A DNA stretch of 64,000 nucleotides from positions 56,602 through 120,601 of the forward strand of contig NMRB01001556.1 in the NCBI GenBank assembly GCA_002633025.1, in the 5' to 3' direction. Numbering within the stretch: position 1 is the first letter of the stretch; every line of letters starts with the position of its first letter. This DNA is from Notospermus geniculatus (lineage: Eukaryota; Nemertea; Pilidiophora; Heteronemertea; Lineidae). Positions 10,844 through 22,458 of the stretch are shown here, one piece after another. A program made the translations under genes and the position numbers. The notes beneath the pieces are model-generated. The model saw only the letters and a program-made list of their open reading frames with translations. It was not told the DNA's origin and made no database searches.

Positions 10844-11352
10844 CACATTCCCCTCCCAGTCACCAAAAATATCAACACCACAACTAACGTTCAAGACTAC
10901 TGGATTCATGCAGAATGCCAAGCATATCTACATACGACTATTGTTTACCTGTTACGTGGTACGTTTCGGCTATTGAAATGTGCGGGTTCACCAAGGCCAT
11001 TAAAGGAGCTGGACGTCCAAGTTGTAAACACTCACTCACTGGTTCTCTATCCACGCGACGCCTGCGGTGCTGTCACCTATTGTAGCGCTACTGGTGCTGC
11101 CACCTTCACGAAGGAATAAAACTAGTTTGCTGGCCACTGTTTGTAAACAAACCAGTTTGTTTACAACTTGGACGTCGAGCTCCTTCAACACTTTCCTCAA
11201 ACGCGACAACCGGCGGGTTTTGCTAGACCGCCACACATTTGTCTCGTTTCGGCTGTGAGAATTTGAGACGTTTGATCTCAATTTGAGATTGTTCTTTGGA
11301 GATAGGGTTGAATCAACTCGAGATAAAAATATCTACTCTTACGGACAAGAGT

Positions 11353-12504
11353 TCAATACATTTTTATCTCAGGCTGAGATGGATTTTTCTTTTGTGTGAG
11401 GTTCAAGACGGTGGAAAATAAATTCTTCAATGTCCGCCTAAACCTCGTCCCCGTCAAGCAATAAATGTAGAAATTGACGACATTGTTGAGCGCACTAAGA
11501 AAATAGGTGATATATAAAACTAGGCCTACAAGCGGATTTGACCTGTGCATAATACCGAGTGACGGTACATATACACTGATTACGACGAATATGTTTACGA
11601 CTGCATTTGGAGTCTCAAGTACTATAAAGACAAGGACCACGGCTATAACCCTGATTGTTGTCGTTTTCATGTGTTCGTCAGCTTTGCCTCTCCTTGCTGT
11701 CTGCCTCATCGCTGATGACTGCTTCAAGGCTGCTAGCAGACGACAGGTGAAGAACACAAGACAAAACGTGGGAATGATTATTGTCAACAAGTAGTAAAGA
11801 ACCATACCAGAGACGTTGATGTAGATGTTATTTTGGAAGGGGTAGAGGTAATAGGCATCCCATCGTACTAAATAAGAATCTGTGCAGTGGTCATAAAACC
11901 AAATCGCCTTCCCAAAGTTTACCATGGAAACTACTATCATTCGCGATAGAAAGGCGAATATACCATCAACAGTTCCCATTATATGAGCATTCTTGATCGT
12001 ACAAATTGTTGCGGCTTTTAGAGGTTTGCATACAGCAATGAAACGTTCGGCAGACACTGTAACTGTGACATACATGGAGAAAGCCTTTGCTATCCAGAGA
12101 GCTGCCCATAAGTAACCGAAGGTCATTTGTGAAAAATACCTGTACCAATACAGCGCCGGTAGGTAAAGTGAGAGCGTTCGTAGACTGGTAGCAAATATTT
12201 GACTAATGAGTAAAAGGCTGTCGGCGACAGAAAGGTACCGAAGCAGGACAGACGTCGACGTAAACGGTTTCTCTCTCCCTAAGACTACAAAGGAAAGTCC
12301 ATTACCGATAAGACCAAAGAATACAATCAGGAACATTAGTGGGACATGAACAAAGAAGTAGACAATGCCAACACTGTCATCGTCATGCAAACTACGAAAC
12401 GAATATGAGCCGCATCTCATCGGCTCTGTGCTGTATGTAAGTTTACCATCTCCTGTTGTGATGTCCAGAGATATGGATGCACTTGTGTTGGTCATCTTCA
12501 CCAA
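11353..12504 (-). CDS. Rhodopsin-class peptide GPCR, FMRFamide-receptor-like
   Basis: An intact intronless 383-residue frame with seven hydrophobic segments: TM1 about 47-73, TM2 85-108, TM3 128-152, TM4 173-195, TM5 228-256, TM6 283-311, TM7 325-350. Class A marks are GLIGNGLSF in TM1, LSVADSLLL in TM2 and ERFIAVCKPL after TM3 (ERF instead of DRY). TM7 has NVVNFYIYCL in place of NPxxY. These variants resemble invertebrate FMRFamide-type neuropeptide receptors. The extracellular N-terminus has an NTS sequon (N6), and another lies near N230. The TM6 motif CWxP reads LETP, and no cysteine is seen at the start of TM3 although ECL2 has one. Expected plasma-membrane receptor coupling a peptide ligand to G proteins; ligand unknown. 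M4 is an alternative start. The class is secure, the subfamily is inferred. Confidence 0.88.
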   Translation of the reverse strand: MVKMTNTSASISLDITTGDGKLTYSTEPMRCGSYSFRSLHDDDSVGIVYFFVHVPLMFLIVFFGLIGNGLSFVVLGREKPFTSTSVLLRYLSVADSLLLISQIFATSLRTLSLYLPALYWYRYFSQMTFGYLWAALWIAKAFSMYVTVTVSAERFIAVCKPLKAATICTIKNAHIMGTVDGIFAFLSRMIVVSMVNFGKAIWFYDHCTDSYLVRWDAYYLYPFQNNIYINVSGMVLYYLLTIIIPTFCLVFFTCRLLAALKQSSAMRQTARRGKADEHMKTTTIRVIAVVLVFIVLETPNAVVNIFVVISVYVPSLGIMHRSNPLVGLVLYITYFLSALNNVVNFYIYCLTGTRFRRTLKNLFSTVLNLTQKKNPSQPEIKMY

Positions 12505-15500
12505 AGAAGTAAGACGGTGCTTTGACGACCCAAACTGACGAGTTCGACCTGCTATGCTGAAGCACTGCTACTTTTGTTTCATACGAGATTACGTCTCCGA
12601 ATCTCAATCATTGTATGAAAAGACTTCACCGCTTCTTCTCACCATTATTCGATCTGACACCCAACGACGCTAGAGAAGAATGATGACGTTGATCTGGTCC
12701 TAAGCCTCAGTCGCTTTTCCCACCAGTGGTGGCATTTTCATGGAGAAATATATCGAGTTGGTCTATGTTGAAATGTTACGACAAGGCTGAAAGACTGAAG
12801 TCACAGAGAAAAAAATGTATTCGTAACTCAGCACAATATGTAGGCATTACACCATCACGGCCATTGAAGCCATCAACTTGTGATCGCCGCGTTAGACAGC
12901 AGTCGCCGAAGATGAGCATCTTAGAGAAAGCCAGCCGTTAGATTTCGACTCTATGCAAAACCGATCTCACAGACAAACTGCAAATTTCCATTTTTGCTTC
13001 AACTGAAACGATAGCAATAGTGAAAGTAATCCGTAAACTAAAAATTGACTTGTCAGTCAATTTGAAGACCGCCATTCGATATTGGGAGACTGGTTCACTG
13101 ATAACTCTGCTGCGAAGATAGATGTCCAACAGACAGGATCAAGAGATCATAAATTTTTAATATACAGAAATTATTTAACCTCTTAAAAGACGAATGACGA
13201 AATCCTCGTCACAGTATTCCCTGCCGGATGACGAGAGATTGGTCATCAGTGGTTCTAAATATAGATCGATAGCACATGGCCCCAACAGCCACAACCATCA
13301 ATTTAGTGATTCGTAGTTCCTTCTGCGTAGCTCAGGGGGCAGCACAAGTCAGTTGATACATGCATTGATACATACATGCGATAGAACAATAAATTTCATC
13401 AAAATTTCACCATTTATCGTATTCAGATGACACGAAGAATCAATAGGGTTCTGTGTTACATGCATATCTATTATTCCTGAAACTTTTGGCGCGATACATG
13501 ACATACTTTTTGAGTTATCCTGGTCAAACCACAGATTGGATGGAGAGAGAGAGAAATTCAGTAAAAACAATGAAGACCGCCCCATTAATAAAAACAAAAA
13601 CAAAAGAAACGTCACCTGCGTTTATCCTTGTTGGTGGTGGCACTTTACATGTACAATTTCAAAGCAATGCTTTTTCATCTCATTGTTATTCCATCTTGAC
13701 ATATCAAGGCCTACGGTCACTCCGCCCTTCGAACTACGCTCCCTTCACCCTTGACATTTTCCCTCCTGAATTCCACTCGCAGCAGACTGTGCCGTTTATC
13801 ACGCTCGCCCCCACTGCTGTCATCAAATATAATCCAGAAGAAAATATTTCACCCCAAAACATATTCATCGTTAACCATACCTGTGTTCTTTATTACTTGA
13901 TATCAAAATCCTTCATTTTACAGCATAATTCGTCAGAAAAAACAATAATTATTTGTTAAATCGCGAAGAACATCGATAGAAAGAAGAGCCAACTTGAGAG
14001 CCAATCAGAAAAGTCCTCGCATACATTAGTAGTCCACAGTGACACTGAACTTCGACTTAGTTGAAGCCGAGTAAAACATGAATGGTATCCCTTTCCCGGT
14101 CATATTTGACACAAACAAGTCCTTCCCCTGATGCAAACACGTGAATAATATCCTTCTGATGTGAAGCTAGCGACGAAACGTTGTATTTTCCGCAAATTTC
14201 TGACCCCAAGCGATAGATCGAAGTTCTGAAGCCGCCATGTTTGCTCTGTTGATTCACCTGGCGCCCAGGTGCATCTGATCACGTACACTACGTATTTCAT
14301 GTACTTCGTTAATTGCTCAGTTCCTGGAGGCGAGGTGACAGTTCAGCGAGAGCTCTGATTGGCCGCTCATCTCTCGGCGGCAGTGCGAGTGGAAATGTGG
14401 GTAGTTTCAGGCAAGGGTGGATTGAGCGAGAGTAGGAGTGATAGAAACCCTTGTCAGGGCAAGATGTGTTATTCGGTCGAAACCAAGATTTTGTCCAATG
14501 AAATTGTTATGCTTCTTGTGGCATTGTCGAAAACACAGTGATTAATCCAGTCACAAACAATTAAACGCTAAAATGTCCTTTACTATTTCCAAGTTGTGCA
14601 ATGCGAGCAATGACGGCATGCCAGTCTTGTGGCGGAGTTAAGGCCCTCGCTGGTAGTTGCCGAATGAGTGGATTGTCGGCAGCTTAGAGCAGGGTCCGTG
14701 AGACGCAGGCACATGATATCATTGAATGAACTTCATTTTAAGAACGTTTGCCCTTTGTTTGATGCCGTTTTTGTAGTCTTACCGATATGGACGATCAAGT
14801 TCCATGCTTCAAAATTTTACTCGGGTGTTTTGTTTCGTTAAACAATTCATGTCCAACAATCATGATGTAGGCTAGAATATGACCAGCTCTTACAGGAGTC
14901 AAATGTATTAACCCAGCGTATTAAAATTTGGTTCCATGGTTAACATACATGTGTGGAAGGAATATTCTGATGTGTAATATTGAGGCAAATGTAAGGAAAA
15001 AAATACATATCCGAGTAGGCCGTTGTGATTAATATTTACAAATTTTAAATATCTCCATTACCATACCTGTTACAACTCTCCCTCGTTCACTAAGTGCGTA
15101 TTCGAGTCCCTGTTGTCGGGTGACACGCGAACGATTATCTTGGGTTGGGAGTGTCGAACGTTCGAATGCAGTTCAGGTTTCCAATATGGCGGAATGGCGC
15201 GCACATTTGAATCGGCCACTCTCATGAAGACGATAGTGAAATTAGCTGGGCTATCTATTCCTCACGTGGGTTTTGGTTCTGATCAACCGCACCACAAACA
15301 AGGCCCGTTTTCCACTTGACTGCCAAATTTGTCTCCGTTTGTACTCCTGCTTTTGTCACTCTATGTGGTACTACCACATAGAGTGACGCATTAAAATTCC
15401 ATGTCGGCCGCTGAATGAACATGATGAAGGCTCGAAGATTTCCATCATGTTATGTAAAATTTGGCGGTTTAATGCTTACAAAAGTAACTAGAACGAAGAT

Positions 15501-15650
15501 TTTTTTAAATGACTTTTTTATACACAAGTCGGCCGTACTTTTTGGTATGGTGTGCGTATCCGCATACTCGCAGGCCATAAAACGCATAACCCGTATGGGT
15601 ACGAAGCACTGCAGGGCTTCGTACCCATATAGGTAGGCCCTATAGAAAGA
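12505..15650. other. Spacer without recognised genes
   Basis: No splice-bounded exon, domain or RNA gene could be supported; the longest frames have repetitive or unconstrained composition. A perfect 14-bp hairpin (ACTCTATGTGGTACTACCACATAGAGT) sits near 15359-15385, and a second (GGGTACGAAGC...GCTTCGTACCC) near 15597-15627. Confidence 0.5.
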
Positions 15651-15654
15651 TATG

Positions 15655-15791
15655 GGTATAGAAAGATCGCCACGTTTTTGCACAAAGCATACTGCAGGCA
15701 CTGCAGCAAGGATTTCAGTTATCGCTGCTTCTGGTGCCTATGACATTGGGTGATTTCAAAGTTGGGTGTTAACACGGTGTTTACAATGCTT
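15655..15791 (+). repeat. Direct repeat, left copy (137 bp)
   Basis: About 137 bp (starts GGTATAGAAAGATCGCC, ends GGTGTTTACAATGCTT) recur in the same orientation at 17013-17150, differing at only a few positions. The 1.2 kb between them contains a MITE and no reverse transcriptase. An LTR interpretation is weak because the copies are short and lack TG..CA ends. Confidence 0.8.
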
Positions 15792-16428
15792 TAATGTGAT
15801 GTCAGAAATTAAGCGAGGTCCAATTTGTATGGCAACAGACGGGAGCTATGACCAGCATTCGAAACAGTGTATGTATGTATGTACCGTATGTATGATTTAT
15901 TGAAATTAAAATAAGGAGTACAAGAGTCCAGGGCCGAAGCAAAGCATTATTGGCCTTGGAAGGATGAAATGACACAAGAAATAAACTGTCAGGCCGACAG
16001 GCCAACATAAACCATGCATTGAACTGATTACAAAATACATTTAACATGTTTAAAATTAATAAGTACAAAAAGTAAGAGAGAGAGAGAGAAAGAGAACTCA
16101 AATGGTGGTGGGTGGCAGCCATTCCTATATTAACTAGAGATGAGGTTAACAGCACATAAATTATGAAAGGACAAGAAACGGCACACACTATACAAATAAC
16201 TATGCGTATATTGAGAAAAAAAGGGGGGATTAAAAAAGGTGGAGTGATGTAATGATGAGCGGTTGACAGACTATAAATCCTAAATCATAAATTGGCCATC
16301 CGATCAACAATGTCAATAATGAGATTCGAAGCAATCTAAGCTATCCGCTTTCTTACAAGTACTGGGAAAACAATATTGCTTCTACCATAGATAAGTAATT
16401 CAACTTTTTGAGACATATTAGCTGTGGT

Positions 16429-16872
16429 TACACTACATAGAAATCCCCGGGCTTTTCGAGCCCGTGTCAAGCCCGGGCCTGAAAAAAACCCGCCTGAGAC
16501 CCGGCGAGTGTCTACACTACTAAAATCTAGCTGAACTTAATTGCTACGCCCGGCGATAGGGTCGCTACTGGCACGCACTCTTCACGAAGAGGAGGCGCTA
16601 AATTGGAGTGCTGGCTTTTTACCGCGCATGCCCAGAAGACACGCCGCCTGTCGCGGTGTTCAAGAACTAGACAAAGCCCGGGTCTATTGCGTCTACACTA
16701 CTTAAAAAACCCGCAGGAGACGCGGGTCTAAATTAAGCCCTCCAAAAACCCTTCGAAATCGGAGGGTTCAAAAAGCCCGGACTTTTCATCCCCGGGTCTA
16801 TTAGACCCGCGCTTTTAACAGGTGTAGACAGAAAAAGCCCGGGTGAGACGCGGGTTTTTATGTAGTGTAAAC
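16429..16872. mobile_element. MITE rich in CCCGGG, 444 bp
   Basis: The inverted ends are CTGTGGTTACACTACAT and ATGTAGTGTAAACAGG. The interior has many CCCGGGCTTTT, GACGCGGG and GTCTACAC motifs on both strands. It lies between the two 137-bp direct repeats. Target duplication not resolved. Confidence 0.78.
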
Positions 16873-17012
16873 AGGGCTATTGAGAGAGCAAAAGGCATTA
16901 AAATGAAGAGAGCAAAAGGCATTAAAATCAAAGTTTGAAACGCCTAAAAAGAAAAGGGTAAAACGCCAGCAGGAATGGAAAGAAAAGATATGCAAAACTG
17001 ACTGGTTGCGAA

Positions 17013-17150
17013 GGTATAGAAAGATCGCCCCGTTTTTTGCACAAAGCATACTGAAGGCACTGAGGCAAGCATTTCAGTTATCGCTGCTTCCGGTGCCTAT
17101 GACATTGGGTGATTTCAAAGTTGGGTGTTGACACGGTGTTTACAATGCTT
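17013..17150 (+). repeat. Direct repeat, right copy (138 bp)
   Basis: Partner of 15655-15791. It diverges just after GTTTACAATGCTT, where short AATGCACTGAGAACATCATC direct repeats begin. Confidence 0.8.
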
Positions 17151-17375
17151 GAGAACATCATCAATGCACTGAGAACATCATCAACCTCCTGAAAATGTCT
17201 TGCCTCCTCAAACTCCAAACAGTAAAGAATAAAACCCCCTCCATCCTCGATTGTTACAAATGCTACTGCTGCTAAGCTAAAGCTCTTTATTTGGCCCCTT
17301 CAAAAGGGTGGCAATGCACCCTCCATGGAAAGCTGGGAAAGCACTGGAAAACAAGAGCAACGCAGAGCGTGGCAT

Positions 17376-18098
17376 ATGCCCCCGACTGGTATGTTTTCTG
17401 TGCGCAAAGCAATCTCAAGTTAATTGACGGAAACCAATTTCAAGGTGGCCACCATAGCCGCCATCTTAGATGGGCGGCAGAGGTGGTCATCGAAATAAAC
17501 GTTCCCCTGATAGAGACCAACCCTCACAAAAAAATTCAGGTAGATTGCGCAAAGCGTTTTCAAGTTAATCAACGGAAGCAATTTCAAGATGGCCACCATA
17601 TAGCCGCCATCTTGGATGGGCGGCGGAGCTGGTCGTCGAAAGGAACCGTCCCCTTATCGAGACCGACCCTCACCAAAAAATTCGGCTTGATTGCGCAAAG
17701 CGTTCTCAAGTTAATCGACAGAAACCAATTTCAAGATGGCCACCATAGCCGCCATGTTGGATGGGCGGTGGAGCTGGTCATCGAAAGGAACCTTCCCCTT
17801 ATCAAGACAAACCCTCACAAAAAAATTCAGGTTGATTGCGCAAAGCGTTCTCAAGTTAATCGACGGAAACTGATTTCACGCTGGCCACCATAGCCGCCAT
17901 CTTGGAAGTGCGGCGGAGCTGGTCATCGAAAGGAACCGTCCCCTCATAGAGACCAACCCTCACAAAAAAAATTCAGGTCGATCGGTCAAAGCGTTCTCAA
18001 GCTAACTGACGGAAACCAAATGTTAACGGACACCTACGACGACACCGACGCACGCGCCACGACATAATGCCCCCGACTTTTTCGTAAGTCGGGGGCAT
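17376..18098. repeat. 145-bp-period repeat, family C with terminal hairpin
   Basis: Four tandem units carry CAAGATGGCCACCATAGCCG; the GGCC of this core starts at 17447, 17591, 17738 and 17883 (steps 144, 147 and 145). The block begins ATGCCCCCGAC and ends in the hairpin ATGCCCCCGAC-loop-GTCGGGGGCAT at 18067-18098, preceded by a GACACCGACGC-rich stretch. The same 11-nt end at both borders suggests a discrete element of about 720 bp. The long frame running through it repeats every 145 bp and is not a gene. Confidence 0.82.
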
Positions 18099-18254
18099 AA
18101 AAATTAAAGAAAAGAAATCTATGTCAGGCCTTGATGTAACGAATTAACGAGCTGGTTATACCTTGTAACGAGCTGATTAAACCTTAATTAAATCCTTAAG
18201 TAGGCCTAATTAAGGCCTACAATGAATTTAACCCCTCAACAAGAATTTTTTAAA

Positions 18255-19372
18255 ATCAATTGTAACTTGGTTATGCCACCTGGCGGCCATATTGGAAGTT
18301 TAATCACGCCGAAATTTGACGTGCTTGTAAAGGTCGTCTAGAGGGAGGTAAATATCAAGTTTTAGCACTCTGGGTGAAGCCGTTCCTGAGTTATAGCACT
18401 TGGATGATTTTCAGGTTACGCCACCTGGCGGCCATATTGGAAGTTTAATCAGGCCGAAATTTGAAATGCTTGTAAAGGTCATCTAGAGGGAGGTAAATAT
18501 CAAGTTTGAGCACTCTGGGTCAAGCCATTCCTGAGTTGTCGCACTTGGATGATTTTCAGGTTACACCACCTGGTGGCCATATTGGATATCCGATCGGGCC
18601 GAAACTCGGTGTTTTTGAAGGTACCCCTCTAAAACACGTTTATGCAAGATATGAAGACGCTCGGTGAAATAATGAAATACTGTGGCAGGTTCGTTTCTTT
18701 TGTAGAACTTTGACCTCTGTGACCTTGAAAAGTATGTCAAATCAAAAACCTGTTATATATGTTATGTATCCTAATTAGATACACCTATGATAAAAATTTG
18801 GAGATGATCCAGTCATTAGCTCAGGAGTTATTGCACTTTTTGTGTTTTTGGTTTTGGCCAGGAGGCCAATCCAAGAATCGAATCGGACCGAAACTTAGTG
18901 TCATAGGTCATGTGACCTCGGGGTATATATGTACCAAGTTTCAGATCAATAGGGAGTTTGAGATCAGCGACTTATCACGGATCCTCACACGTATACGGAT
19001 AGAATTCTGTACAACGAGGACAAATTTTGTGTACATTTCGATCTGTATACGTATAAGGATCCGTGATAAGTCGCCGATCTCAACCTCCCTAATAGCTCCA
19101 GCGGTTACAAAACGTGCCCTGCTAACGGACGCCGACGACGACGGACGACCAGCGACTTATCACGGATCCTCACACGTATACGGATAGAATTCTGTACAAC
19201 GAGGACAAATTTTGTGTACATTTCGATCCGTATACGTATAAGGATCCGTGATAAGTCGCCGATCTCAACCTCCCTAATAGCTCCAGCGGTTACGAAACGT
19301 GCCCTGCTAACGGACGCCGACGACGACGGACGACGAACACCGCATGACGGCTATAGCTCACGAGCTAAAAAC
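18255..19372 (+). repeat. 145-bp-period repeat, family A copy 2
   Basis: Core positions are 18275, 18420, 18565 and 18857 (145, 145, then two units). The tail follows with the TTTGACCTCTGTGACCTTGA phrase, then a GACGACGG stretch and a terminal AGCTCACGAGCT near 19356. The tail holds a 120-bp palindromic insert present twice in a 185-bp tandem duplication (see 18959-19280). Confidence 0.85.
18959..19280. mobile_element. Palindromic MITE, tandemly duplicated with its flank
   Basis: The unit has inverted arms GCGACTTATCACGGATCC / GGATCCGTGATAAGTCGC around a centre containing GTACAACGAGGACAAATTTT. It occurs at 18967 and again at 19152. The 185-bp step includes host-repeat tail sequence, so the duplication happened after insertion. 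Confidence 0.82.
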
Positions 19373-20187
19373 TGCCGTTAAATGATGAACCAGAAATGCC
19401 ATTTTTTACTTTAGGCAGAGTCATTGATCTCCCTGGATTACACAATTTCCTCCTTATCTGTACCCCGATATTATAGGAAATATCGGGGTACATTAGGTCT
19501 GCGGCTCAAAGGGGTAACGAATGTAATTTCGTTCAAGGGACCCTACATACAGCCTTCTCATGGGCATTTTGACGTGCTCGTTACGCCGATTGGTTGGCAT
19601 GAGAATCTATGACTTGTACTGTAAGTAAAATAAACTAAACATCAACAATTTAGCCAAAATTCTTAGGTTGTCAATTAGCGCCACCTATTATGAACTAACC
19701 GCATTGATATAAGCTAGCTAGGTGCCGTTGTCCCTTTATCGTAGAATCGCTTGTAACCCTGACCCAAAATTTTCTAGGCCTAACACAACCTAACCCTTAC
19801 CCCAACCCTAACCGTTACCTATCCTTCCCACAGAATCTAACTAAACGCAGGTGAAAAATGTGTTTTGAAGGCGAATACTGCTAAGGAGTAAGTACCCTCT
19901 AACTGCATATTCAGTAATTACACATATAAAAAGTTCGTCCGTTTTGCAGGTACGAGATATCTTGGTCTGAATCGTCCTGGGACCACTTTTTTGTCTTGCC
20001 TTTTTAGTGAGGCATTGTTGGGAGATACAGGAGCACTTAGTCCTTGGTTTTGGTACTGTATAAACTTGTTTAAATTGATTACAAATCTTTAATGGTCAAG
20101 GACGAAGAGCGAAAATTTCGTTATGGCCCATGTCATGCAATGAACTTAGTAACCTCTGCCTGCTGCCCTTGTCCTCAATATCGTACT
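19373..20187. other. Spacer with a telomere-like tract
   Basis: No gene is supported. A hairpin (TACCCCGATATT..AATATCGGGGTA) lies near 19460-19491. At 19790-19825 there is a degenerate CCTAACCC-type tract that resembles interstitial TTAGGG telomere repeats, too short and irregular to interpret. Confidence 0.5.
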
Positions 20188-20576
20188 TTAAAGCGAATGG
20201 CTCGCGGGGTTTGTTGTGGCGCCATGACAGTTGGTCATCCATACCAAGCAGCATTTTGAGGAAAAGGCAAAAGAAGGATTTTAGTTTAATGGGAAATGCA
20301 TTAGACAGCCAAACTTCGGAGGCTTATTCTGCAAAATCTGCCGCTTCAAAATCAATGGGAATGGTACAAAATGTACATCTTGACCTACTGAATTTGAAAA
20401 CGTCATTAACCCATTTTAACAAATTTTTACTGGAACCTCGTCCCCAGTGTTTACATTCGCATATTTGCACCGGTGTTGCATATGACTGGAGCACGGCTTT
20501 GCCTGGAGGCTAGATTTACTCTCTATGGAAGGTACCACCAAAAATGTAAACAAACCCCGCGAGCCATTCGCTTTAA
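20188..20576. mobile_element. TIR element, 389 bp
   Basis: The ends read TTAAAGCGAATGGCTCGCGG and the complement, with about 27 nt inverted. The interior (20255-20450) is shared with 3388-3600. Non-coding. Confidence 0.78.
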
Positions 20577-20785
20577 GTCGGAAATGTATTCTAGCATCCA
20601 AAATCTGGACTGGCGCATCAGACGCAACACGTACCGACTCCTACAGTTGCGGTGGTGAACCAGAATGATGTACTAGGTGATTGATGGCTATGCTTCCTTC
20701 TCTAATTTCCGCAGCTGAACCCAGCTGTCAGCAATGCTCATCTTCACTGAGTTCAGGTCAAGACTCGGCTTCTCTCCTCCCTTGA

Positions 20786-22197
20786 CACAGTGGGTTTTAA
20801 CGGTGAGAAAGAGCAAAAAAAGATAATGAGATAAAACCTGCACCAGGTGTCTCCCAATACCATGGAGAATCGACACAAAAGAAACGAAAAAAATCTGTTG
20901 GGAAATTTTTGTGAAACACGTGTTTTTCAAATTCATGTACATTTTCCTGTACATTTATGTATACAAAGTATATGGCAAAGTCCTACCCGTAGTTTCTATT
21001 TTCAGCACATTTCACATTAGATTACACTTTTACGAGATTCTCCATGGACCATTTGATAGAAACTACCCGGATATATTTTAACAGATGAAATATCGAAACC
21101 ACAAAATTGGGGNNNNNNNNNNNNNNNNNNNNNNNNNNNNNNNNNNNNNNNNNNNNNNNNNNNNNNNNNNNNNNNNNNNNNNNNNNNNNNNNNNNNNNNN
21201 NNNNNNNNNNNNNNNNNATTATGTAATCCAAAACAAAGAAATTCGCCAAACATGAAAAACAGGTACAATTTTCTCAGAGAAGAAGCATGTAAATGACACA
21301 TTCAGGTAGTGGCAGCAATGCCACAAACCCATAGAACCTGGGGTGGCAAGGATGTCTTGACCAGCATTTCATAGACAGCATACACGCTCAGTACATTAGA
21401 AGAGAACCAGGAAGTAAAATCCAGATCCAATATGGCCGCCCTGTTTTTGGAAAATTGGCAGCATGCATGCAGTTCACTTGTGGAGTACTCTATGTCTGTT
21501 GAAAATAATGCTACCGAAAGGGGTGGACTGGGTAGAAAAAACGACGAACTTTACGACACGCATGTTGTTTGATCTTCAAAGTGTGCCATTTCTTGGGAAA
21601 GTGTTCCGACAACTAGTCTTTTGTTTCAACTTATTAGCTAATTAGTGCGTTCCGAGATACATCTCATTCAATTCCTTTTGACTTATAGACCCCGCAGGTG
21701 CCTTCATTTCCGTCATATATCTTGTACTTTTATGGCATTTTGACATCTTTTATTTACAACGCCTGGCCACGTTTCAAAAATTGCAAACGTTGGCTCGCCC
21801 TTAAAATTCAATACAAAATTCAATACAAAATTCAATAGGTCCTAGGTCCAATAATAGGGGGTTAAAATAACCCCAGTAACAATTTGATATTTTATCAGCT
21901 GGAATTAATTACGGTAATTTCCACCTAGTTCTCCATGGAGAACCCTGTAAAAGTGAAATCGACCGCAAAATGGAAAGTACAGGAAGGAATTTGTCATATA
22001 CTTTGTATATACATAAATGTACATGACAATGTACAGGAAAATGTACATGAATTTAAAAAACACGTTTTTCACAAAAATTTCCCAACAAATTTTTTTCGTT
22101 TCTTTTGTGTCGATTCTCCATGGTATTGGGAGACACCTGGTAAAGGTTTTATCCCATTATCTTTTTTTGCTCTTTCTCACCGTTAAAACCCACTGTG
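20786..22197. mobile_element. Foldback/TIR element, 1.41 kb, TTGA target duplication
   Basis: Arms of roughly 260 bp begin CACAGTGGGTTTTAACGGTG and are inverted at the right end (CGTTAAAACCCACTGTG). TTGA precedes and follows the element (20782-20785 and 22198-22201). The uninterrupted site CCCTTGACCTTCACG is visible on the other strand at about 9095-9107. A CAC.. terminus with a 4-bp duplication would fit Chapaev-type elements, an inference only. The centre contains the N gap. Confidence 0.82.
21113..21217. other. Assembly gap (run of N)
   Basis: 105 undetermined bases within the centre of the foldback element at 20786-22197, consistent with an assembler failing across inverted arms. Confidence 0.99.
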
Positions 22198-22308
22198 TTG
22201 ACCTTCACGCAAGCAAACCACATTCCGTGTTCAACGGATTTCCCCGGTCCCAGAAATAGCAACCAATCACGGCAAAGCTTGCATCAGCAGCTCTGGTATG
22301 ATGACAAG

Positions 22309-22458
22309 ATGGCGGTCGATGAAACTTTATTCGAATGCAAATTCTCCGTGGAAGGACTTACAAGTAGTCAAAAAGAAGCCGCGAAGGCAATATTCGATGG
22401 AGACTATTTGTTAGTCTGTTGTAGGGCTGGCAGTGGGAAGTCAATTATGTACCAGCAG
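22309..22458 (+). CDS. First exon of a RecQ-like helicase (partial)
   Basis: Fifty codons from ATG (GACAAGATGGCG context) to a donor CAG|GTTAGT in phase 0. The peptide MAVDETLFECKFSVEGL is followed by SSQKEAAKAIFDGDYLLVCC and then RAGSGKSIMYQQ. The glutamine before the helix and the motif I (Walker A) ending GKSxxYQ match the start of the RecQ/DEAD helicase core, an ATP-dependent DNA unwinding enzyme. No following exon was found: the ACP exon of the minus-strand FAS-like gene begins 200 bp downstream. The flanks (22190-22285 and 22540-22640) are repeated at 8.8-9.2 kb, so the exon lies in multicopy DNA. It may be the start of a mobile or amplified helicase gene or an orphan fragment. Confidence 0.55.

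Noticed and set aside
11507-11794. A 95-codon plus-strand frame
   Set aside because: It is the antisense shadow of the GPCR coding sequence.
13453-13959. A 168-codon plus-strand frame
   Set aside because: The composition is unconstrained, no domain is recognised and no splice or promoter context supports it.
15655-17150. LTR retrotransposon
   Set aside because: The direct repeats are short, lack TG..CA ends, and no gag/pol coding lies between them.
17291-17893. A 200-codon plus-strand frame
   Set aside because: Its protein repeats every 48 residues because the DNA repeats every 145 bp; it is the family C repeat, not a gene.
19785-19830. Interstitial telomere
   Set aside because: Only a few degenerate CCTAACCC-like units; chance or old decay is as likely.
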